DNA of 64,000 nt from Pseudomonadota bacterium (GTDB lineage Bacteria > Pseudomonadota > Gammaproteobacteria > Xanthomonadales > Rhodanobacteraceae), in assembly GCA_029561145.1 (NCBI GenBank), contig JAKQJM010000013.1:1-64000 (forward strand), read 5' to 3'. Positions 55,696-61,712 of this stretch are shown here, piece after piece. The notes beneath the pieces were generated by a model. That model had not been told where the DNA came from, ran no database searches, and saw only the letters and a list, made by a program, of their open reading frames with translations. Numbering within the stretch: the first letter of the stretch is position 1; every line of letters starts with the position of its first letter. The position numbers and the translations under genes are program-made.

Positions 55696-56386
55696 CTTAA
55701 ACCAAACGGCCTCTACAAAACCCGGGGCGATTCACTCCGGTCCTGCAAAACGCTTCGCTAACGACTTAGAGCGCGCGCTTTCGTTGGACGAACTTATCCG
55801 CCATGCTTGGCAGACTCTCGAGTCGAGCGGTGAGGCAAGACATCAAGCCTCCGCTGGCTTATGTCGTCTCTCGTTGGATCACGGCCGTGCGCTTCGCCTA
55901 CTAATTGGAGCACTTCCTCCATCCGCCATCGCGCTGCTTCGACCACAGTATGAGGGCCTTGTACGCGCCGTTTGGGCGAGGCATTGCGCGTCAGATGCCG
56001 ACCTAGAGCGGTTGTTCGCCGAACTCACGACCGAAAGTCAGCAGTCAGCGAAGAGACTGCCTGGCATCCCTCAGATGCTCGAAGGCATAGGAAGGTCGGG
56101 GCCTACGGGCGCAGTGGCTATGCTCGGAAGAGCTCGAACGAGACTGATGGATGGCATGAATTCATACGTCCACGGCGGTATACACCCGTTTCGACGCGGC
56201 CAGGATGGCTATCCCATCCCATTGCTCGTCGATGTGCTCAAGAATTCGAACGCCATGTCAATGCTCACACTACTGGTGCTTGCGGAGTTGAGTAGCGACG
56301 CCGCCGTCGTCGACCTTGTGACAGCGTTAAACGCTGAGTTCGGAGACGTTCTGCCTGAGCTGGAGCCATTTGCCTCTCCGCCATAG
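55679..56386 (+). CDS. DUF6988-like hypothetical gene, 5' end disrupted by the IS
   Basis: From AKRFANDLERALSLDELIRHAW onward the protein is a coherent helical domain (LSLDHGRALRLLIGALPPSAIALLRPQYEGLVRAVW, RTRLMDGMNSYVHGG) that I recall as the DUF6988 family, of unknown role. The IS lies before this. The left flank continues the same frame (GTG at 54379, then LCADASL), so the original gene probably began at 54379 and was cut in its seventh or eighth codon. The frame now runs into the IS, and an in-frame ATG at 55679 inside the IS could restore translation with a foreign N-terminus. Confidence 0.65.
   Translation: MPRWRDLNQTASTKPGAIHSGPAKRFANDLERALSLDELIRHAWQTLESSGEARHQASAGLCRLSLDHGRALRLLIGALPPSAIALLRPQYEGLVRAVWARHCASDADLERLFAELTTESQQSAKRLPGIPQMLEGIGRSGPTGAVAMLGRARTRLMDGMNSYVHGGIHPFRRGQDGYPIPLLVDVLKNSNAMSMLTLLVLAELSSDAAVVDLVTALNAEFGDVLPELEPFASPP
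55708..55734 (-). repeat. IS right terminal inverted repeat
   Basis: Complementary to the left end; ends GGGGCGATTCA. Confidence 0.9.
55735..55737. repeat. Target-site duplication CTC, right copy
   Basis: CTC immediately right of the IS, matching 54402–54404. Confidence 0.75.
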
Positions 56387-56430
56387 TCCGCTTCCGGCCA
56401 AAAGCGGACGTAGCGTCGTAGCCGTTATGT
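56386..56430 (+). repeat. Cassette-like repeat element, copy 2
   Basis: Hairpin GTCCGCTT (56386–56393) with AAGCGGAC (56402–56409), then GTA, 11 bases and GTTATGT (56424–56430). It begins at the stop codon of the DUF6988-like gene, as attC sites often do, and shares its layout with copy 1 at 54330. The stop codon of the minus-strand gene that follows lies within its GTTATGT. Confidence 0.45.
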
Positions 56431-57186
56431 CCACCCCATCAGGTGGAGCTGCAGGGACCTGCTCCTTTTGCCGACGGTCACGTATTCAGCGCCATTTGGC
56501 TCAGTAAACGCGGCCTTTATGTCAACAGCAAGAGGTCTGGGTACGCTGTGCCCCTTCGACAACGACATTTGCACTTGCTGAGGCGATAGTTCTGGCAGCG
56601 CCGATTCAACTCGTTTCGGATCAGAACGGCTCTGATTCCAAATGTCGCTGAAAACTTCGCCGTCATCGACTGTGGTTGGGCGTTTGTCGGTTGGGGCATC
56701 AAACCAGACCTTCGCCGAAGGTTTCGCAAACGATTCGCCAAGAACATCCGACAGCAACAGGAGTTGCTGCTCCGGAACGCTAGAGTGCAGTCCAATTGTT
56801 CGAGTCCGAATCGCATGCGCCAACGCGCGACAGACGACACTGTTTGCATTGCTGCCATCTTCGGGCGAATGGCAGTAGCGCGCACGCAGTCCATATGAAC
56901 CGTTCAATAGGCGATCCAAAGCATCAGAAGCGGACTCGCTTACCGGACGAAGACCAAAGCTAATCCGGCTAGCAACCACACCTTTCCGTTTCGCTTCGTT
57001 GCACGGTTCCTTTAGATCGATGCCCTCGATGACCACGCCGTCAAGAACATCAACAACAAGCAGATCGATTGTAGCCTCACGCATCAAAAATTCCGACCGA
57101 GCTTGGTCGATATTCTTATAGTGCCAGCCGTGAGCTATGGATTTGCGCATGAGCCAACGATAAGTTTGCGGCATCATTGTCCGCAC
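56425..57186 (-). CDS. Hypothetical protein, no recognised domain
   Basis: 253 residues. Parts such as ATIDLLVVDVLDGVVIEGIDLKEP and RALAHAIRTRTIGLHSSVPEQQLLLLSDVLG look like genuine globular protein, but I do not recognise the family. Two starts are possible (57186 or the ATG three codons later). It is convergent with the DUF6988-like gene, and its stop overlaps the repeat element at 56424, so it may be a separately acquired cassette. Confidence 0.55.
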   Translation of the reverse strand: MRTMMPQTYRWLMRKSIAHGWHYKNIDQARSEFLMREATIDLLVVDVLDGVVIEGIDLKEPCNEAKRKGVVASRISFGLRPVSESASDALDRLLNGSYGLRARYCHSPEDGSNANSVVCRALAHAIRTRTIGLHSSVPEQQLLLLSDVLGESFAKPSAKVWFDAPTDKRPTTVDDGEVFSDIWNQSRSDPKRVESALPELSPQQVQMSLSKGHSVPRPLAVDIKAAFTEPNGAEYVTVGKRSRSLQLHLMGWT

Positions 57187-57777
57187 CGCGCAGCATAGTC
57201 CTGACCGTGCAGCCAGGGCGGGTTTTGGGCTGCGTCATTTGAGCGGTTCCGATTGCGGCTTCTGGCCGGTCAGCGACCGTGAGCTGGAGGTCGCGATACG
57301 ACCCAAAGCGGACATTCAGTATTATCTTCGCTGCTCGACGGCGACCCGGCTTACAGTAATTCTATTGATTTCAGGAGGCGCCCAAACTCGACCTCGCCGG
57401 CGGTTTGGGGCGAAGGCCCAGTTGAAAGCCGGCATCTCCAAGGCATCGTGGTTTTACCAAGTCGTGCTGGCCATCAGATAGATCCGTGCGTCTCGGAGCT
57501 CGCGATGGCTTGTGCAGAATTTACATTGCATACCTTCAGCACAAGGTCTATTTATGATACCTTGGGGCTCTTCGGAACGGACCCAACGGAAGGCAGTCCA
57601 GGGGCCATGGGGATTCCGCGATCTCGTACCTGTACTGAAGACCCGACTCTGGCGCGCCTTGTCAGTGCCGAGGATGAACGTTTTCAACTCCGTCAGGCTA
57701 TGCTGCGGGGCCCCTGCAAGCGTCTCGCCGCTCTACGCCAAGTTCGGCACACCTAGTGAGGTCATTGCGGAGGCAAT
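57187..57777. other. 590-base gap before the protease operon
   Basis: No convincing gene on either strand, though several short frames exist. The left part holds a degenerate AAAGCGGACATTCAG (near 57312–57327) that resembles the right half of the repeat element at 56386. ACCTT-CAGCAC-AAGGT (57532–57547) is a small inverted repeat just before TATGAT (57553–57558), a possible −10 box for the operon; no good −35 is at the right distance. Confidence 0.45.
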
Positions 57778-58488
57778 ATGCGCCCACAAGAGATCATCAG
57801 TAGACTCGGGCGAAGATGCGTTACCGAGCTACGATTTCCTGACCTTCGAGTTGAATTGCCGCGTCCCGCCATTCAGCCTGAGATCGTCGTAGATGTGGAA
57901 CAAGGGGAGATTCCACTCTGGGCACTAGGCACGACACTACACTGGCGCTTCGACCAGAAGTCACTCCGGCGCCATGAGAACGCGGAGGCCATGAAGCGTC
58001 GTGTCCGCAGCCTGCTTCGCAAGGCCATCGATGCATGGAAGGGCGTCGCACCGGTGGCCTTCATGGAGAGCAACAGCGACTGGGATTTCGAGATCGCGAT
58101 ACTCAAGCGAAGGGACTGCGACGAAGGCGGGTGCACGCTGGCGAGCGCGTTTTTCCCGAAGTCCGATCGCCAGCGCCTACTGATATATCCGACCCTTTTC
58201 GACTGCGACCGCCTGGAGCAGGTGGCGACGATGGTGCACGAACTGGGGCATGTCTTCGGCTTGCGCCACTACTTCGCCCGAACCGACCCCGACGAAAAGA
58301 TCTTTCCGTCGAAGATCTTCGGCAAGCATTCCCGATTCACCATCATGAACTACGGCTTCGAAAGTCGCCTCACCGAGGCAGACAAGCGGGACCTGAAGCG
58401 GTTGTACACGGCTGCGTGGTCGACCGATGCGGAATCGCAGATCGGTAAGCCCGTGCGCCTGGTCAGGGCGCCGCATGTCGCACGCTGA
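57778..58488 (+). CDS. Matrixin-like zinc metalloprotease (cytosolic)
   Basis: 236 residues with the full metzincin site HELGHVFGLRH: zinc ligands His154, His158, His164 and catalytic Glu155. The Met-turn is TIMNYG (Met190), as in matrixins. There is no signal peptide or pro-domain, so it should act inside the cell. Cysteines at 114, 119 and 143 lie before the active site. It starts an operon with two trypsin-like proteins and a STAND ATPase; the next gene begins 15 bases after its stop. Role in a protease-based conflict system is inferred from this company. Confidence 0.85.
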   Translation: MRPQEIISRLGRRCVTELRFPDLRVELPRPAIQPEIVVDVEQGEIPLWALGTTLHWRFDQKSLRRHENAEAMKRRVRSLLRKAIDAWKGVAPVAFMESNSDWDFEIAILKRRDCDEGGCTLASAFFPKSDRQRLLIYPTLFDCDRLEQVATMVHELGHVFGLRHYFARTDPDEKIFPSKIFGKHSRFTIMNYGFESRLTEADKRDLKRLYTAAWSTDAESQIGKPVRLVRAPHVAR

Positions 58489-58503
58489 ATGGAGGAGTCG
58501 ACC

Positions 58504-59721
58504 ATGCATGCACTGAATCCCGCGGATCGTGCCAAGAGCATCGAGAACACCCTTAGGCGGCGGGCGGCGCGAAGCGCCACTGGAGCCGAGGGCATCGTCG
58601 GCACCGAGGGCGCCGCGAACGCTGCCACGACCCCCGTCCATGCAGATGATGTGCTCGAGCGTCTTGACGCCGTGATCAAGCGCCTGCCACCTAGCGAGGT
58701 GGGCGATCCGGCCAAGTTCAAGCAGGAATGGCAAACATTGCTGGAACATGGCGAGCCTGCCTTGAAGAAACTGCTGCAACCCGTCGCCAATTCGAACCCC
58801 GAGTTCTCGCCGGACGACTTGGCTTCCATGGAAGCCGTGGTGATCGCGGACGGGACGCGCCCGAGTTTCCTGCTGCGCGAAGGCAGCTACGCGCCCGATC
58901 ATCCTTTCCTGGGAGACTGGAAGGACGAGTTGACCGACTTCCGGCCTTCATTGCGCCGGCTCGCGGGCTGCGTGGGCCGGCTCCAGCTCCCGAACGGCGG
59001 CCCGGCCAAGTACAACGGCACAGGGTTCCTAGTCGATGCGAACGACTGCCTCGTGCTCACCAACTATCACGTCGTCGTGCATGCCCGGCAGGTGTCCGGC
59101 GTCGCAATGTCCAGCACGGGCACCGGGCTGGACGTCAACAGTGCCTGGGTCATCGACTTCAATGGCGAAGTCGATTCCGAAAAGAAGAACCGCTGGCTCG
59201 TGAAGGAGGTCCGCCTGCCCGCAGGCTTCGGCGTGAGCTTCGATGGCGTGGATGCCGCGGTGCTGCGCATCGAGCCCTTCGATCCCCAGGAAAGCAGACT
59301 GCCGCAGCCGGCCATCGTGTTGAGCGGGGATCCCAACTATGCCTCGGGCGCAAGGGCGCCGACGCTGGGGACCATAGGCTTTCCGGGATATCCGGACAAG
59401 ACCCTGCCGGCCGGCGCCACCGTCAACTGGAATTTCGTCATCACGACGCTGTTCAACAACCTCTTCGGCCTGAAGCGCTTCGCTCCGGGCGAGTTCTGCG
59501 ATGGCACCGGGTCGGTGGAGGGCGATCAGCTTGGGCATGTGTTGTCGTACGACGCGACCACGTTCGGAGGTGCGTCCGGCTCTCCGGTTTTCGGGTGGAA
59601 GGACGAAGGCAGCCCCGCCTTCGCACTGCACTTCGCGGGGCTGAACACCGAAGCGAACTATGGCGTGTCGTTGCACAAGGCCAAGGCGGCGCTTTGCGCC
59701 GTCGGCGCTCCAATCTCCTGA
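58504..59721 (+). CDS. Trypsin-like serine protease (cytosolic)
   Basis: 405 residues from the ATG at 58504, chosen because GGAGG lies just upstream. Residues 1–150 are a helical N-terminal region containing ADGTRPSFLLREGSYAPDHPFLGDW. The protease domain has the complete triad: His189 (VLTNYHVV), Asp250 (GVDAAVLRIE) and Ser358 (GGASGSPVFG), with the GTGFLV entry motif. There is no signal peptide, so it is not a standard periplasmic Deg protease. It lies 15 bases after the metalloprotease and 22 before a trypsin–ATPase fusion. Confidence 0.88.
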   Translation: MHALNPADRAKSIENTLRRRAARSATGAEGIVGTEGAANAATTPVHADDVLERLDAVIKRLPPSEVGDPAKFKQEWQTLLEHGEPALKKLLQPVANSNPEFSPDDLASMEAVVIADGTRPSFLLREGSYAPDHPFLGDWKDELTDFRPSLRRLAGCVGRLQLPNGGPAKYNGTGFLVDANDCLVLTNYHVVVHARQVSGVAMSSTGTGLDVNSAWVIDFNGEVDSEKKNRWLVKEVRLPAGFGVSFDGVDAAVLRIEPFDPQESRLPQPAIVLSGDPNYASGARAPTLGTIGFPGYPDKTLPAGATVNWNFVITTLFNNLFGLKRFAPGEFCDGTGSVEGDQLGHVLSYDATTFGGASGSPVFGWKDEGSPAFALHFAGLNTEANYGVSLHKAKAALCAVGAPIS

Positions 59722-59743
59722 CGCCGGCACCGGAAACGAAATC

Positions 59744-61711
59744 GTGAGCCAACAGATCGCCGATCGCGTCGCTGCCTGGTGCAAGTTCGAAATCGAATCC
59801 TTCCGCCGGATCTACGAGCGCGTGTCTGCAGGAACGGATGCGGCCACCTGGTCAATGCTGGTCGCGGGACCGACGGCGGCGGGGACGCCGCAGTCGATGG
59901 ACGACTTGCGGCGCCTTGCGTGCCGCGAGGCGCTGCGGGTGCAGGTACTTGGGGAGCTGGTCCTCAGCGTGTCAAAGGTGCAATACGAACTCGGCCTCAG
60001 CGACAGCCATGCGGCAGAAAGCATCGTCCAGGAGGTCATGAACGCCAACGTCGGCGGCCGCATGCAAGCCCTCGTTGAACCCGGCGGCTTGCTGGGAAGG
60101 GAAACCCTGCAGGGAACCCTGGCGGTGGATGCCGCCACGGCCATCGTCTATCGCGGCGACCGCGTGATCGGAACGGCGTTTCTCGCCGCGCCGGACCTGG
60201 TCATGACGGCCGCGCATGTGGTCCTGAAGAACGACGGCAATGACTTCGAGAAGGTTCTTCAGGACAAACTGTCGTTCTCTTTCCGCGGCAATGCGAGAAG
60301 CACCCAGTCGGTGGTCGCTTATCCGGCAGCGGCGAGCCCCCTCGTCGCCAGTTCGTTGCCGTGGGGCAGGCCACCGAACCTGTTGCATATCACGCCGCTG
60401 GACGATTCGCCCAAGCGCCTTGACTTCGCGCTGATCCGGCTCGACCGCGAGGTGCGGCACGTGGATCCGTTGAATGTCAAGTCGCCGCCGAAACCGGCGT
60501 TGGACGATGCGCTCGTGATCCTCGGATTCTCGGGCGGAAATGCAATGAGGTGGCATGTCGGCAGTGTTGCGGTCGTAGAGACCGCGCGACTGCGCCACCG
60601 GGCCAACGCACTGCCCGGAATGTCCGGAAGTTGCTGCATCAACGTCGACGGTGATCCCGTCGCATTGCACGAAGGCTCGCTCACGAGCAGAACCTTTGCC
60701 ATCGACGGTACCCAGAACGTGGCCGGCGTCAACCGAGCCACGTGCCTCTGGATGATCCGCAATGCGATGGACTCGGGGCCAGCGGATCCTCTGCTCAAGC
60801 GCAGTCGCTCTCAGGCGCTCGAATTCCACGACGAGGCCATCGTTCGCCGTTGGGCAAAGGCCGGGCTCAGGTTCGCGCCCGGCGGCTTGGCGGCGCAATG
60901 GACCGAATGGGTGAAGGCCGCCATCGGCGCGCTGCCCGACGAACCCGGCACCGTAGACGACTTCCATCCATGGTTCAGGAGGGACATCTTCGAAGCCTGG
61001 GTTGACCAGAACGCGCCGGTCGGCGACTCGAAAAATCGGCTCTGCATCGTCAGCGGGAATCCGGGCACCGGCAAGTCGTTCCTGGCGTCGATCTTGCGCA
61101 TGCGCGTCCAGGACGACGCCAAGGACGTGGTGGTCGTTTCGGCGACCGAGACGACAGCCTGGTCCTGGCGAGATGCCATCGAGAACTGGGGCGTCAGCCT
61201 GGACGCGACCGGCAGGTTGCGCCCCGATGCCGGTGTCGCTATGCACGACGAATCACCGAAGGCCGCCGAGATCGTCGCCGGCTACGGAGACCGCCAGGGC
61301 GTCTCGGCACGGTCGCTCTTCGTGCTTATTGATTTCGACGGCAACGCATCCTTCCAGACCGGCGAGGAGCCGCCATGGCTCCCGTTCATGGCCGAACTGC
61401 TGGGTTATCCATGGGTGCGGCTGGTCGTTGTAGGCGCACCCGAATTCGTATCTTCCGGCCTCGCCGACCTGATGCAGGACCGCGAGTTGGGTAACCCCGT
61501 GAGAATCAGGCTCGAGCACGTCGGCGCCGACGAGTTCCGCGACTTCTCGCGTCGGCTCCTGCGTAAAGGCAGGCAAAGCGTGCCGCCAGCGGAGATCGAC
61601 GAGGCTATGAATTCGCGCACCCGGATCCTGAGCGCCTTTCCGGCGCCCAACCTGCCCACCGTCGTAGCCGTGATGGCGGCGATCCTCTTGCGCAAGAGCC
61701 TCGGGAGCTAG
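59744..61711 (+). CDS. Trypsin-like protease–P-loop ATPase fusion
   Basis: 655 residues from the GTG at 59744. Residues 1–130 are a helical N-terminal domain, possibly an effector-associated (EAD-like) adaptor. Residues about 130–345 are a trypsin fold with His158 (MTAAHVV), Asp227 (RLDFALIRL) and Ser294 (LPGMSGSCC). Residues about 430–655 are a P-loop ATPase: Walker A GNPGTGKS (438–445) and Walker B SLFVLIDFD (about 525–532). Fusing a protease to a nucleotide switch is the design of STAND-regulated conflict proteins. The next gene starts one base after its stop. Confidence 0.82.
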   Translation: MSQQIADRVAAWCKFEIESFRRIYERVSAGTDAATWSMLVAGPTAAGTPQSMDDLRRLACREALRVQVLGELVLSVSKVQYELGLSDSHAAESIVQEVMNANVGGRMQALVEPGGLLGRETLQGTLAVDAATAIVYRGDRVIGTAFLAAPDLVMTAAHVVLKNDGNDFEKVLQDKLSFSFRGNARSTQSVVAYPAAASPLVASSLPWGRPPNLLHITPLDDSPKRLDFALIRLDREVRHVDPLNVKSPPKPALDDALVILGFSGGNAMRWHVGSVAVVETARLRHRANALPGMSGSCCINVDGDPVALHEGSLTSRTFAIDGTQNVAGVNRATCLWMIRNAMDSGPADPLLKRSRSQALEFHDEAIVRRWAKAGLRFAPGGLAAQWTEWVKAAIGALPDEPGTVDDFHPWFRRDIFEAWVDQNAPVGDSKNRLCIVSGNPGTGKSFLASILRMRVQDDAKDVVVVSATETTAWSWRDAIENWGVSLDATGRLRPDAGVAMHDESPKAAEIVAGYGDRQGVSARSLFVLIDFDGNASFQTGEEPPWLPFMAELLGYPWVRLVVVGAPEFVSSGLADLMQDRELGNPVRIRLEHVGADEFRDFSRRLLRKGRQSVPPAEIDEAMNSRTRILSAFPAPNLPTVVAVMAAILLRKSLGS

Positions 61712-61712
61712 C

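Larger units (their letters stand above)
54405..55734 (+). mobile_element. Intact IS3-family insertion sequence, 1330 bp
   Basis: Terminal inverted repeats are complete: the left end TGAATCGCCCCGGG… (54405–54433) matches the reverse complement of the right end …CCCGGGGCGATTCA (55708–55734), and both begin with TGA, as in IS3 elements. A 3-bp CTC duplication flanks it. It carries orfA and orfB in −1 register. With intact ends, genes and target duplication, the insertion looks recent. Confidence 0.95.

Noticed and set aside
57448-57892. Several short frames before the metalloprotease gene
   Set aside because: They overlap each other and the metalloprotease start in other frames, with no domain or ribosome-binding site.
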